A stretch of 64,000 nt of DNA from Massilia sp. H-1 (GCA_024703915.1 CP087969.1:5270001-5334000); one strand, 5' to 3'. Shown: positions 45,750-57,190, numbered from the stretch's first letter. The notes: generated by a model not told the origin, from the sequence alone. A program made the numbers and translations.

Positions 45750-46547
45750 TGACGAAGATCCATCCAAGCGCCATCGTCGACCCGAAAGCCCAGCTCGACA
45801 GCTCGGTTGAAGTGGGCGCGTTTTCCATCATCGGCCCCCATGTGCGCATCGATTCGGGCACCGTGGTGGGACCGCACGTGGTCATCGAAGGCCACACCAC
45901 CATCGGCAAGGACAACAAGTTCTTCCAGTTCTCGTCGATCGGCGCCGCGCCGCAAGACAAGAAGTGGGCGGGCGAACCGACCCGGCTGGAAGTGGGCGAC
46001 CGCAACACCGTGCGCGAATTTTGCACCTTCAATACCGGCACCATCCAGGACAAGGGTGTCACCCGCCTGGGCAACGACAACTGGATGTCGGCCTATGTGC
46101 ACCTGGCGCACGACTGCCAGGTGGGCAGCAACACGATCTTCTCGAACAACGCGCAGCTGGCTAAGCCACGTGGAAGTGGGCGACTGGGCGATCCTGTCCG
46201 GCTACAGCCATGTGCACCAGTTCTGCAAGATCGGCGCACACGCCTTCATCGGCATGTACACCAGCCTGACCCAGGACGTGCCGCCGTTCGTGCTCGTGAC
46301 GGGCAACCCGGCTAAGCGCGCGGGCGTCAACATCGAAGGCCTCAAGCGGCGCGGCTTCACGCGCGGCGAAATCGATGCCGTGCGCAGCGCCTACAAGACC
46401 GTCTACCGCAACAACCTGACCCTGGAAGAAGCCAAGACGCAGCTGGCCAAGGACCAGGCGGAAGCGGCCGCGGGCGGCGAGGGCGCCGCGTCGATCGGCG
46501 CCATGCTGGACTTCCTGAACAGCGCCACCCGTGGCATCGTCCGCTGA
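45749..46547 (+). CDS. lpxA: UDP-N-acetylglucosamine acyltransferase
   Basis: LpxA starts lipid A synthesis. [20 protein letters not shown] opens the hexapeptide beta helix. Catalytic His lies in [16 protein letters not shown], and [20 protein letters not shown] and [20 protein letters not shown] are standard. The C-terminal helices end NSATRGIVR. One break at 46160: GCTAAGCCAC replaces GCCGGCCAC (Ala-Gly-His) after NNAQL. About 265 residues. The 3' end contains the probable GTG start of lpxB. Confidence 0.96.
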
Positions 46548-47695
46548 CGTGACGGTGGCCATGGTCGTCGCATGAGGTGTCCGGCGACATGCTCGCCGCA
46601 CGCCTGCTGGCCAGCCTGCGCCCGCAACTGCCGGAGGCCCGCTTTCACGGGATCGGCGGGCCGAATATGCAGGCGCAGGGCTTTGTGTCCGACGTCCCGC
46701 TCGAGAAGCTGACCGTGCGCGGCCTGTTCAGAAGTCATTCCCCGCTACCGCGAAATCAAGGGCATCCAGAACACGCTGCGCGACCGTCTGCTGGCCGAGC
46801 GTCCCGACGTATTCATCGGCGCCGACTATCCCGGTTTTAACCTGGGGCTGGAACAGCAGCTCAAGGAAGCGGGCATCCCGACCGTCCATTTCGTCAGTCC
46901 GCAGATCTGGGCCTGGCGCGGCGGCCGCATCAAGAAAATCATCAAGTCCGTTTCGCACATGCTGGTGATCTTCCCGTTCGAGGAAGAGATCTACCGCAAG
47001 GCAGGGCTTGCCGGTGACCTATATCGGCCATCCGCTGGCCGAAATGATCCCCATGCAGCCCGACCAGGCTGCCGCGCGGCGTGAACTGGGCCTGCCGCAG
47101 GACGTGCGCGTGATCACGGTCATGCCGGGCAGCCGCATGGGCGAACTCAAATACCTGGCCGCCCCGTTCATCGCCGCCGTCAAACTGCTGGTCCAGCGCG
47201 ATCCGGACCTGCGCTTCGTGGTGCCGATGGTAGGCGAGCGCCAGCGCGCCTACTTCACGCAGCTGGTGCAGGAAGCCTAGCCTGGCCGATGTGCGGATCG
47301 ACCTGGTGGACGGCTCGCACCCGGCCATCTGCGCGGCCGACGCCGTGCTGGTGGCGTCCGGCACGGCGACGCTGGAAGTGGCGCTCTTCAAAAGCCCATG
47401 GTGATCGCCTACAAGGTGATGGAAGCGTCGTGGCAGATCATGCGCCACATGGGCTACCAGCCGTGGATCGGCCTGCCGAACATCCTGGCGCGCGAATTCC
47501 TGGTGCCGGAACTGCTGCAGCGCGCCGCCTCGCCCCAGGCGATGGCCGACGCCGTCTGGCAGCAGCTGAACGACGCGCCGCAGCGCGCGCCTGGTGCAGC
47601 GCTTTACCGACATGCACCACAGCCTGCTGCGCAACAGCGCGCAGGAAAGCGCCGATGCCGTCATGCGCATCATTACCTCGTCGAAGCGAACATGA
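46531..47695 (+). CDS. lpxB: Lipid-A-disaccharide synthase
   Basis: LpxB condenses UDP-diacylglucosamine with lipid X. I place the start at a GTG inside lpxA giving (V)[11 protein letters not shown], followed by the conserved [20 protein letters not shown], which needs correction at 46566-46575 (GTCGCATGAG for GCCGGCGAG). Later segments are [70 protein letters not shown] and [15 protein letters not shown]. Other breaks at 46730 (TTCAGAAG for TTCGAAG), 47008, 47277 (GCCTAGCC for GCCAGCC), 47392 and 47588. About 388 residues. The stop overlaps rnhB as ATGA. Confidence 0.93.
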
Positions 47696-48386
47696 GAACC
47701 AAGAAGGTCAATTTTTATCCCGGGCTGAAGAAAACGCCTATCCGTTCACGGCCGACGACATCGTCTGCGGCGTGGACGAAGCAGGGCGCGGCCCGCTGGC
47801 TTACCCCGTGTTCGCCGCCGCCGTGATCCTGCATCCGGACCGTCCGATCGAGGGCCTGCGCGACTCCAAGAAGCTGACGGCCGAGCGGCGCGACGAACTG
47901 GCGCTGCTGATCCGCGAGCATGCGCTGGCGTGGGCGATCGCCGAATGCTCGCACGAAGAAATCGACAAGGTCAACATCCTGCAGGCGACCATGCTGGCCA
48001 TGAAGCGCGCGATCGAAGCGCTGGCCACCGTGCCGACCGTGGCCCTGATCGACGGCAACCGCAGCCCGATGATGGCGATCCGCTGCTGCCCGATCATTGA
48101 AGGCGACGACAAGGTGCATGCCATCTCGGCCGCCTCGATCCTGGCCAAGACCGCGCGACGCGGCGCTGGTGGTGCTGCACCAGCAGTATCCGGAATACGC
48201 CTTCGACCAGCACAAGGGCTATGGCACGGCGCTGCATCTGCAGCGCCTGAAAGAACACGGCGCCTCGCCCGTGCACCGGCGCTCGTTCGCCCCGGTGCGC
48301 GCAGTGCTGCTATGGCCCCTGGCGAGGCGCAGCGCGGAAGCTCGATGGCCTTCGATTTCGGCGACGCGGAAGGAAGTGCGGCATGA
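47692..48386 (+). CDS. rnhB: Ribonuclease HII
   Basis: RNase HII removes ribonucleotides from DNA. The first catalytic motif reads [20 protein letters not shown]; the family requires Ala-Gly-Pro, and the codons here are GCT TAC CCC where GCC GGC CCC is expected, an in-frame version of the same error (47799-47804). Next are [43 protein letters not shown] (break at 48158, two bases lost in CGCGCG) and [20 protein letters not shown]. Further breaks near 47730 and 48310. The C-terminus is [11 protein letters not shown]. The stop overlaps the next gene as ATGA. Confidence 0.94.
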
Positions 48387-49169
48387 AGACGATCACCTCG
48401 CGCGACAATCCGCTCTACAAGGAGCTCAAGCACCTGGCGGGCAGCTCGCAGGCGCGCCGCAAGGCCTAGCCAGACCCTGCTCGACGGCGTGCACCTGTGC
48501 CAGTCCTACCTGCAGCTGCGGGGTGCGCCGCGCCACTGCATCCTGTCCGAAAGCGCCTGGCCAACCCGGAAGTGGCCGACATCCTCATGCAGTGCGAGAA
48601 CGCGCACGCGCACTGCACGGCCATGCCGGACGCCCTCTACAACGCGCTCAGCCAGGTCGAACACGGGGTCGGCCTGATGTTCCTGATCGACACCCCGGTG
48701 CTGACGGTGCTTAGAAGCCGTGCTCGAGCGCGACGCCGTCATGCTCGACAACCTGCAAGACCCCGGCAACGTCGGCTCCATCCTGCGCAGCGGCCGCGGC
48801 CGGGATCACCCAAGTGTTCTGCAGCCAGGGCACCGCCTTCTGCTGGTCGCCCAAGGTGCTGCGGGCGGCGATGGGCGCCCACTTCGTGGTCGAGATCTTC
48901 GAAAACGTCGATCTGGCCGCGCTGATCCGCTCCTCGGCCATTCCCGTGCTCGCCACCAGCGGCTACGCCAAGCAACGCTTGTATGAAGTTGACTTGAATC
49001 AACAAGTTGCGTGGTTATTCGGCCACGAAGGGCAAGGGGTGGCGGACGATCTGCTAGGATTGGCGAGCAATCAGGTTGTCATCCCTCATCTGGGCCAGAT
49101 CGAATCGCTCAACGTCGCTGCCTGCGCCGCAGTGTGCTTTTTGAGCAGTTAAGGCAGAAACAGGTGTAG
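48383..49169 (+). CDS. TrmH/SpoU-family RNA 2'-O-methyltransferase
   Basis: SPOUT-class RNA methyltransferase, of the kind usually found after rnhB in betaproteobacteria; the target nucleotide is not evident. Start [20 protein letters not shown]. Family motifs are [34 protein letters not shown] and [20 protein letters not shown]. Breaks near 48470 (GCCTAGCC), 48564, 48710 and 48802. The frame as written stops at 49152, but a T-run at 49138-49142 is one base short: with six T it reads [11 protein letters not shown] and stops at 49169, matching the usual AVCFFEQ ending. About 262 residues. Confidence 0.87.
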
Positions 49170-49222
49170 ACGGTTTGACAATCTATAGGTACTCTTGAAG
49201 GCAGGTCTTTCTCGGAGTAAAG

Positions 49223-50423
49223 ATGGATATCGGCCACTTACATTTCCTGGTTGCAGAAGGCGACGGTCACCAGCGCAAAACGCTGTGCGACACGCTCTCA
49301 CAACCTCAGCGCGACCCAGATCACCGAAGTGCCGGACGGCCACGCCGCGCTGCGCAGCTTCCACGAATCGTTCACACCGGCCGTCCATGTCGCCATCATC
49401 GACATCGCGCTGCCCGGACTGGACGGGATCGAACTGATACGGCGCCTGGCGGCGCTGCATTGCAGGGCGCGCGTGATCATCGTCGGCGCGCTTGAGAACA
49501 ATCTCCTGTTTACGATCGAGACCATGGCCCAGGCCTACGGGCTCGAGCTGCTTGGCACCCTGGCCAAGCCCTTGGGCGGGCAGGCGCTGGCCGAAATGAT
49601 CGAACACTACCAGCCGGCGCCGGGGCCATGGACGCGGCGCCGGAACCGGTGTTTACCTTCGCCCAGGTGGCGCTCGGGCTGCAGGACAACCAGTTCATTC
49701 CTTATTTTCAGCCCAAGATCGCGCTCGACACGGGCCACATCAAGGGACTCGAAGTGTTCGCGCGCTGGATCCATCCCGCGCATGGCGTGCTGGGACCATC
49801 CTCCTTCCTCGGCGCCTTGCAGGAAAACTGCCGCATCGATTTTCTGGACTGGTGCGTGATCGAAGCGGCGGTGGCGCAGTGCGCCGTGTTCCACGCCCAG
49901 GGGTTGCCGGTCGAAATCTCGATCAATGTCGCGCCCGAGACGCTGGCCCATCCCGCCTTCATCGACCAGATCAGCGCCTGCGTCGAGCGGCACCAGATCA
50001 TGCCGCAGTACATCACGTTCAGAAACACCCGAGTCGTCGGTGCTGACCAATGACCCGAGTTTCCTCGAACGCCTGGTGCGGCTGCGGATGATTGGCTACG
50101 GGCTGGCGATTGATGACTACGGGACCGGCCGCTCGAACCTGCAGCTGCTGGCGCGGGTGCCGTTCACGGAACTGAAGATCGACCGCAGCTTTGTCGACGG
50201 CGCCGCGCGGCGGCCCCCTGGGCACGGTCCTCAGTTCCTGCCTGACGCTGGCGCGCAGCCTGGACCGCGAATCGTGCGCGGTGGGCGTCGAGACGCGCCA
50301 GGACTGGGATTTGCTGCAAGGCCTGGGCTGCACCTACGCCCAGGGCTACCACATCGCCCGCCCCATGCCTAAGCCGACGCCTTCCCCGGCTGGCTGAAAG
50401 ACTGGATGCAATTTTTCGACTGA
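49223..50423 (+). CDS. Response regulator with EAL phosphodiesterase domain (RocR-like)
   Basis: A receiver domain (HFLVAEGDGHQRKTL, phospho-acceptor Asp in HVAIIDIALPGLDGIELI, Lys in LLGTLAKPLGG) is joined to a c-di-GMP phosphodiesterase domain. The EAL motif is written EVF (GLEVFARWIHP), keeping the metal-binding Glu. Other catalytic residues are present: INVAPETL, TFEITESSV (after correcting TTCAGAAA at 50021), AIDDYGTGRSNLQLLA, ELKIDRSFVDG, VGVETRQDW and QGYHIARPMP. The true end is WLKDWMQFFD. Breaks near 49298, 49622, 50021, 50040, 50213 and 50370. About 400 residues, the layout of Pseudomonas RocR. No cognate histidine kinase is adjacent. Confidence 0.86.
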
Positions 50424-50445
50424 CCAGGAAAACATTTCACAATCA

Positions 50446-50492
50446 GGGTCAGACCTCCATTCTGAAATTCTTTCAGAATGGAGGTCTGACCC
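50446..50492. repeat. Perfect hairpin repeat with GGGTCAGACCTCC core
   Basis: Arms 50446-50467 and 50471-50492 are perfect 22-base reverse complements with a 3-base loop. The outer part shares GGGTCAGACCTC with the repeat at 18452. It sits between the converging REC-EAL gene and ppsR, where it can act as a terminator for both. Confidence 0.88.
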
Positions 50493-50506
50493 CGAATTGA
50501 GGAAGG

Positions 50507-51357
50507 TCAGTATTCGCGGCGGTCGGGCTTGATTTCCTGGAGGATGGTGGTGGCGATTTCTTCGATCGACTTGGTGGTCGAGGACAGCCAGCGGATGCCT
50601 TCGCGTTTCATCATCAGCTCGGCTTCATTGACTTCGTAGCGGCAGTTTTCGATCGAGGCGTACTTGCTGCTTAAGCGCGCCGCTCGTGACGGATTTCCGA
50701 CAGCCGCTCGGGCGTGATCGACAGGCCGAAGATCTTGCCGCGGAACGGAGGCAGCGAGGAGGGCAGCTTGCCGCGCTCGAAATCGTCGGGAATCAGGGGG
50801 TAGTTGGCCGCCTTGATGCCGTACTGCATGGCCAGGTAGAGGCTGGTCGGGGTCTTGCCCGAGCGCGATACGCCGACCAGGATGACGTCGGCCGAGGACA
50901 GGTTCTTGTGCGACTGCCCGTCGTCGTGCGCCAGCGAGAAATTGATCGCTTCGATGCGGTTCTTGTATTCCTCGCTGTCGACCACGTTGTGCGAACGGCC
51001 GATGGTGTGGGTCGACATGACGCCCAGTTCTTGTTCCAATGGGGCAACAAAAGTCTGGATCAAGTCCATGTGCATGCCGTTCGCCTTGCGGATCACGTCC
51101 GACAGGTCCGGTTTGACCAGGGTCGAGAACACGATCGGACGCTGGTGGTCGGCCTTGAAGACTTCGTTGATCTTGCGCACCGCGTCGTGCGCCTTGTCGA
51201 CCGTGTCGATGAAGGGCAGGCGGATCTGGCGGAAACGCAGGTCGAATTGCGTCAATACAGCGTGGCCGAAGGTCTCGGCCGTGATGCCGGTGCCGTCGGA
51301 GACGAAAAAGACGGTGCGGGCCGAAGTCGGCAGCGGTGGGCGTGTTTCTGTGGGCAT
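50507..51357 (-). CDS. ppsR: PEP synthase regulatory protein (kinase/pyrophosphorylase)
   Basis: DUF299 protein that phosphorylates and dephosphorylates PEP synthase. Start [20 protein letters not shown] leads into [39 protein letters not shown] and the P-loop-like [20 protein letters not shown] are characteristic, then [14 protein letters not shown] and [19 protein letters not shown] single break at 50669 is GCTTAAGC for Ala-Gly before [13 protein letters not shown]. The C-terminus is [13 protein letters not shown]. About 283 residues. Divergent from ppsA, its substrate, which supports the assignment. Confidence 0.95.
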
Positions 51358-51531
51358 AAGTTTCCGGTCAGTTTCAGGGGCTGCCAATGTTTCAAGGTTG
51401 TGCGCTGTAAATTTGCGGCCGAGGCTGTAAAATGCTCTGCATCGTAACAATTGTGCTGCACCAAACAAAGAATAACAAGAACGGTCGCCAGCCCTGCGCA
51501 AAGATTTCTATCAATAGTAAGGGTGTTTATC
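51358..51531. other. Divergent ppsR-ppsA intergenic region
   Basis: 174 bases hold both promoters. An eight-base element GCTGTAAA occurs twice in direct orientation (about 51404 and 51425), roughly two helical turns apart, which could be a regulator site. I cannot assign -35/-10 pairs with confidence. Confidence 0.35.
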
Positions 51532-53958
51532 ATGACTAACGCAGTATTCAAGGAGCCGGAACGCACGGGCGTGTATGTCGCGCCATTCGAACAACTCCGC
51601 ATGACCGATGTCGAATCGGTTGGCGGCAAGAATGCTTCCCTCGGGGAGATGATCAGCCAGCTGGCCGCGGCCGGCGTGCGCGTGCCTGGCGGCTTTGCCA
51701 CCACGGCCGAGGCATTCCACGACTTCCTCACGCATGCGCTGCCGGACGGCCCGTCGCTGGCCGACCGCATCGCCACGCGCCTGGACGGCCTGAACATCGA
51801 CGACGTGCGTTCGCTCGCCGCCGCCGGTGCCGAAATCCGTCAATGGATCATCGACACCCCGTTCCAGGACAAGCTCGAGCAGGAAATCCGCAGCTCGTAC
51901 GCGCGCCTGGTGGCCGATTCGGAAACCGAAATGTCGTTCGCCGTGCGCTCGTCGGCCACCGCCGAAGACTTGCCTGACGCCTCGTTCGCGGGCCAGCAGG
52001 AATCCTTCCTGAACGTGGTCGGCATCGACAACGTGCTCGAAGCGATGAAGCACGTGTTCGCCTCGCTGTACAACGACCGCGCGATCTCCTACCGCGTGCA
52101 CAAGGGCTTTACGCACGCCGAAGTGGCGCTGTCGGTCGGCGTGCAGCGCATGGTGCGCTCGGACCTGGGCGCGTCCGGCGTCATGTTCACGATCGATACC
52201 GAGTCCGGCTTCAAGGACGTGGTGTTCGTCACCTCCAGTTACGGCCTGGGCGAGACGGTGGTGCAGGGCGCGGTCAATCCCGACGAGTTCTACGTGCACA
52301 AGCCGATGCTCGAACAGGGCAAGTCGCCTGTCATCCGCCGCAATATCGGCTCCAAGCTGATCAAGATGGAATTCACCGCCGAAGCCAAGGCTTACCGCTC
52401 GGTCAAGACCGTCGACGTGCCGATCGAGCTGCGCAACCGCTATTCGCTGACCGACACCGAAGTGGTGGAACTGGCCAAGTACGCCGTCATCATCGAAAAC
52501 CACTACGGCCGTCCGATGGACATCGAGTGGGGCAAAGATGGCCGCGACGGCAAGCTGTACATCCTGCAGGCGCGTCCTGAAACCGTGAAGTCGCAGCAGA
52601 AGTCGACCGATGCGCAGCAGCGCTTCAAGCTCAAAGGCAGCGGGACCGTGCTGGCCTCAGGCCGTGCGATCGGCCAGAAGATCGGCGCCAAGCCGCGTGC
52701 GCGTGATTCACGATCCGTCCGAAATGGAACGCGTGCAGCCGGGCGACGTCCTGGTGGCCGACATGACCGACCCGAACTGGGAACCGGTCATGAAGCGCGC
52801 CTCCGCGATCGTCACCAACCGCGGCGGCCGTACCTGCCACGCGGCGATCATCGCGCGTGAACTGGGCGTGCTTATGCGGTGGTCGGTTGCGGCGACGCGA
52901 CCGAGACGCTCAAGGATGGCATGCTGGTGACGGTATCGTGCGCCGAAGGCGACGAAGGCCGCATCTACGACGGCTTGCTGGAAACGGAAATCTCGGAAGT
53001 GGCGCGCGGCGAACTGCCGAAGATCCCGACCAAGATCATGATGAACGTCGGTAACCCGCAGCTCGCCTTCGACTTCCAGTCGATTCCGAACGGCGGCGTG
53101 GGCCTGGCCCGTCTCGAGTTCATCATCAATAACAACATCGGCGTGCACCCGAAGGCGATTCTCGAGTACCCGAACATCGATGCGGACCTCAAGAAAGCGG
53201 TGGAATCGGTCGCGCGCGGCCACGCTTCGCCGAAAGCCTTCTACATCGACAAGCTGGCCGAAGGCATCGCCACCATCGCCGCGGCCTTCTGGCCGAAGCC
53301 GGTGATCGTGCGCCTGTCCGACTTCAAGTCGAACGAGTACAAGAAGCTGATCGGCGGTTCGCGCTACGAGCCGGACGAAGAAAACCCGATGCTGGGCTTC
53401 CGCGGCGCGGCGCGCTATCTGTCGGCCGACTTTGCCGAGTCGTTCGAGATGGAATGCGCGGCCATGAAGCGCGTGCGTAACGACATGGGTCTGACCAACG
53501 TCGAGATCATGGTGCCGTTCGTGCGTACCCTGGGCCAGGCCGAGAAAGTGGTCAACCTGCTGGGCAAGAATGGTCTCAAGCGCGGCGAAAACGGCCTGCG
53601 CCTGATCATGATGTGCGAAGTGCCGTCGAACGCGATTCTGGCCAACGACTTCCTGCAGCATTTCGACGGTTTCTCGATCGGTTCGAACGACCTGACCCAG
53701 CTCACGCTGGGCCTGGACCGCGATTCCGGCATGGCGCTGCTGGCGGCCGACTTCGACGAGCGCGATCCGGCCGTCAAGGCCTTGCTGTCGATGGCGATCA
53801 AGGCTTGCCGCGAGCAGGGCAAGTACATCGGCATCTGCGGCCAGGGGCCGTCGGACCACCCTGACTTTGCCGCCTGGCTGATGGGCGAGGGCATCGAGTC
53901 GATGTCGCTCAATCCCGATTCGGTGATCGATACCTGGCAAAAACTGGCCGCGCTGTAA
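51532..53958 (+). CDS. ppsA: Phosphoenolpyruvate synthase
   Basis: PpsA makes PEP from pyruvate and ATP, an early step of gluconeogenesis. The N-terminal ATP-grasp domain has [40 protein letters not shown] and [18 protein letters not shown]-like sequence. The swivelling domain carries the catalytic His in [17 protein letters not shown]. The C-terminal TIM barrel has [39 protein letters not shown] and [18 protein letters not shown]. Two breaks: 52687-52696 (GCCAAGCCGC for GCCGGCCGC) and about 52869 (GCTTATGCG for GCCGGCG), together one extra codon. About 808 residues. Confidence 0.96.
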
Positions 53959-53980
53959 TCTTTCAGCGCGCAGTGCAAGA

Positions 53981-54014
53981 AGCCTTCCCCGCGCAAGCGG
54001 CGAAGGCTTTTTTT
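53981..54014 (+). terminator. Rho-independent terminator after ppsA
   Basis: AGCCTTC and GAAGGCT, with an inner CCGC/GCGG pair around GCAA, form the stem; seven T follow. Confidence 0.9.
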
Positions 54015-54130
54015 ACGTCCCGCAAGCAGGGCGTCCGCGCGGTGAATCGGCGCGCAAATTACCGTCCCATTCCGGCCCAAAACAGCTATTATGAAAGCTG
54101 CAATATTTGAACAATTCTTAAGGAGCTGCA

Positions 54131-54557
54131 ATGACAGAATTGACGGGCTGGCTGGTGCTGGCCGGGGTGCTGGTGGTGTTCGAACTGTTCACCGGGACCT
54201 TCTACGTATTGATGATTGCAATCGGCATGGCCTTCGGCGCTGCCGCTGCTGCGCTGGGCATCGGTTTGCCGCTGCAGATCCTGGTGGCGGCCGTGGTTGG
54301 CGTGCTGGCGACCGGCATCCTGCACCGCAGCCGCTTTGGCCGCCCGTCGCGCGAGGATGCTGCGCGCGACCCGAACGTCAACATCGATATCGGCCAGACG
54401 ATCCGGGTTGATACCTGGACCGATAGCAAGGCGCGCGCCATGTACCGCGGCGCGCAATGGGATGTCGACCTGGCGCCTGGCGCCAGCGCTTAAGCAGCAG
54501 CGATTACAAGATCGTCGAAATTCGCGGCAGCTTAAGCTGGTTGTCGCCAACGCCTGA
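54131..54557 (+). CDS. NfeD-family membrane protein
   Basis: Short NfeD1b-type protein: two to three helices (WLVLAGVLVVFELFTGTFYV, MIAIGMAFGAAAAALGIG, QILVAAVVGVLATGIL) and a C-terminal OB-fold (NIDIGQTIRVDTWT, MYRGAQWDVDLAPG). The end reads DYKIVEIRGS then RLVVANA. Two GCTTAAGC sites, at 54488 and 54530, replace GCCGGC (Ala-Gly in SAGSSDYK and Ser-Arg-Leu in GSRLVV). AAGGAG lies 7 bases before the ATG. About 141 residues. It is followed by a SPFH-domain gene, the usual NfeD partner. Confidence 0.88.
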
Positions 54558-54594
54558 AACACTTTACCTCCACACTCACAGAAAGAGACTAGGC

Positions 54595-55511
54595 ATGGAA
54601 ACGTTCGGAATTTTTACGCTGGTGCTGTTCGTCATTGCACTGGTATTCGTCTTTAAGACGATCAATGTGGTGCCCCAGCAGCACGCCTGGGTGGTCGAAC
54701 GGCTCGGTAAATACCATGCCACGCTGGCGCCTGGCCTGAACATCGTGATCCCCTTCATCGACCGCATCGCCTACAAGCACATCCTGAAAGAGATCCCGCT
54801 CGACGTGCCGCCGCAGGTCTGCATCACGCGCGACAATACCCAGCTGCAGGTCGACGGCATTCTGTACTTCCAGATCACGGACGCCATGCGCGCTTCCTAC
54901 GGTTCCTCGAACTACCTGGCGGCCATCACCCAGCTGGCGCAAACGACGCTGCGTTCGGTGATCGGCAAGATGGAACTCGACAAAACGTTCGAAGAGCGCG
55001 ACCACATCAACACCACCATCGTCAACGCGATCGACGAATCGGCCGCGAACTGGGGCGTGAAAGTGCTGCGCTACGAGATCAAGGACCTGACGCCGCCGGA
55101 ATCGATCCTGCATTCGATGCAGGCCCAGATCACGGCCGAGCGCGAAAGCGCGCCCTGATCGCCGCCTCGGAAGGCCGCAAGCAGGAGCAGATCAATATCG
55201 CGACCGGCGAACGGGAAGCGGCGATTGCCCGTTCCGAAGGCGAGAAGCAAGCGTCGATCAACCGCGCCGAAGGTCAGGCGACGGCGATTGTGGCGCTGGC
55301 CGAAGCGAATGCCGAAGCGCTGCGCCAGATCGCGGCCGCCATCGGCTCGCCGGGCGGTCACGATGCGGTCAACCTCAAGGTGGCCGAGCAGTATGTGCAT
55401 GCCTTCGGCGAACTGGCCAAGACCAACAATTCGATCATCGTGCCTGCCAATCTGGGCGAGATGAGCGGGCTGATTGCGAGCGCCATGCAGATCGTGAAGG
55501 CGCAAAAGTAA
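54595..55511 (+). CDS. SPFH/stomatin-like membrane protein (QmcA family)
   Basis: One N-terminal helix (FGIFTLVLFVIALVFVF) anchors a SPFH domain: NVVPQQHAWVVERLGKYHAT, LAPGLNIVIPFIDRIAYK, QVCITRDNTQLQVDGILYFQ. It is followed by a charged coiled coil (AASEGRKQEQINIATGEREA, ARSEGEKQASINRAEGQATA) and a hydrophobic C-terminus (NLGEMSGLIASAMQIVK). One break near 55147, where AAAA is written AAA in EREKRAL. About 305 residues. These proteins form oligomeric microdomains with NfeD partners; the nfeD-like gene is 37 bases upstream. Confidence 0.92.
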
Positions 55512-55535
55512 AGTTTCAATCGATCCGGTCAACGC

Positions 55536-55577
55536 ATGGGCGGGCGTCACGAAAGTGCGCCCGCCCATCTTATTTTT
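55536..55577 (+). terminator. Rho-independent terminator after the SPFH gene
   Basis: ATGGGCGGGCG pairs with CGCCCGCCCAT, with an inner CAC/GTG pair around GAAA, then CTTATTTTT. Confidence 0.85.
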
Positions 55578-55632
55578 GGCGCTGCCGGTCGAATGGTAGA
55601 CTTCGACGTACCTGACAACTTGTGGAGTGGCA

Positions 55633-56446
55633 ATGAAAGTCATCATCATCACGGGCGCATCGGACGGTATCGGCGCCGAAATGGCGCGCCAGCTGGCCGC
55701 GCGCGACGGGGCGGGCGTGGGCCTGGTGCTGGCGGCGCGCAACCAGGCGATGCTGGACGCCGTGGTCGGCAGATGAATGCGCGGCACTGGGCGCGCACAC
55801 GCTGGCGGTGGCCACCGACGTCGGCGTGCGGGCCCAGTGCGTCCATTTGATCGAGGCCGCCGTGGCGCGCTTCGGCCGCATCGACGCGCTGATCAACAAT
55901 GCTTAAGCCGCTCGGCCCACGCGCTGTTCGGAGGACGTGGCCGACCTGTCCTGGTACGAAGACTTGATGCGCGTGAACCTGTGGGGCAGCGTGTGGTGCA
56001 CGCATGCCGCCTTACCGCACCTGAAAGCGGCCAGGGGCAACATCGTGGCCGTGTCCTCGCTGGCGGGACTGGTGGGCGTGCCGGGCCGCTCGGCCTATGG
56101 CGCCACCAAATTCGCCATGACCGGCTTTTTCGAATCGCTGCGGGCCGAACTGAAAGGGGCGGGCGTGAGCGTGACGACCGCCTATCCGGGCGTGGTCGCC
56201 ACCCGCATCCGGCATCATGGCTACAACGCCCAGGGCGGCATGCTGGGCACCAGCAGCCTCAAGGAAGACAATGCGATGCCGGTGGAAGAATGCGCGCGCC
56301 TGATCATTGCCGGGATGGAAGGGCGCCAGCGCGAGGTGGTGATGACCGCCAAGGGCAAGCTGGGCCGCTTCCTCAAGCTGATCGCCCCCGGTCTGGTCGA
56401 AAACATGGCGCTGCGCGCGGTCAGCGACGAACAAAAGCCGCACTGA
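55633..56446 (+). CDS. Short-chain dehydrogenase/reductase
   Basis: Classical SDR with Rossmann motif MKVIIITGASDGIGAEMARQ, then DALINNAGR once GCTTAAGC at 55901 is read as GCCGGC. The catalytic Ser lies in IVAVSSLAGLVG and Tyr/Lys in RSAYGATKFAMTGF, followed by ESLRAELKGAGVSVTTAYPG. The C-terminal part (IIAGMEGRQREVVMTAKGKL, GRFLKLIAPGLVENMALRAV) resembles DltE/YdfG-like membrane-associated SDRs. Breaks near 55772, 55901 and 55931. About 270 residues. The substrate cannot be predicted. Confidence 0.9.
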
Positions 56447-56513
56447 GCCGGTTTAAGCCTGTTTAAAGACTGGCCCCGTATTGTGATTGAAGGACAACCA
56501 CGGAGCAGGTCAG

Positions 56514-57190
56514 ATGAAAAATTGGGTGCGCGCCAACAAGGGTTTTGTGCTGTTTCTGGTGCTGTTCGGCTTCTTCCGCACGGCCATTGCGGACTGGAAT
56601 CCGATTCCGTCGGGCTCCATGCGGCCCGGCCTGCTCGAAGGCGACGTGGTGTTCGTCAACCGTCTGGCCTTCAACGTCAAGGTGCCGCTGACCGACGTGG
56701 TGCTGGCGCACACGGGCGAGCCGCAGCGCGGCGACGTGGTCACCTTTTCCTCCCCCAAGACCGGCACGCGCCTGATCAAGCGCATCATGGCCGTGCCCGG
56801 CGACGTGGTTGAAATGCGCGGCGAGCAGATGATCATCAACGGCAAGGCGGCCAGCTACACCCAGCTTGAAAGCGTGCTCGAGCCGCATCAGGGCGGCTTG
56901 ATCCCGGCGCTGCGCTTCGACGAAGTGATCGGCAAACAAAGCCAGATCATTCAGGTGCTGCCGGGCGTGCGACGCAGGGCAGCTTCGGCCCGCTGACGGT
57001 GCCGGAAGACCAGTTCCTGATGCTGGGCGACAACCGCGACAATAGCGAAGACTCGCGCTTCATCGGCCTGGTGCCGCGCAAGCTGCTGGTCGGACGCGCG
57101 GTGCGGGTGCTGGTCTCGGCTGACATCGAAGGCAACTGGATGCCGCGGTTCGAGCGCTTCGGCAAGCCGCTGCGCACTGACGCTCAGTAA
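56514..57190 (+). CDS. lepB: Signal peptidase I, short single-anchor form
   Basis: The enzyme cleaves signal peptides in the periplasm. ATG at MKNWVRANKGFVLFLVLFGF follows CGGAG. A single anchor helix is followed by the catalytic Ser in PIPSGSMRPGLLEGDVVFV. The general-base Lys lies in GTRLIKRIMAVPGD, and the box E region is FLMLGDNRDNSEDSRFIGLV. One break at 56970 (GCGACGC for GCGCACGC). About 225 residues, smaller than the usual two-helix LepB encoded beside lepA, so this is probably a second, accessory signal peptidase. The neighbours give no dedicated substrate. Confidence 0.85.
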
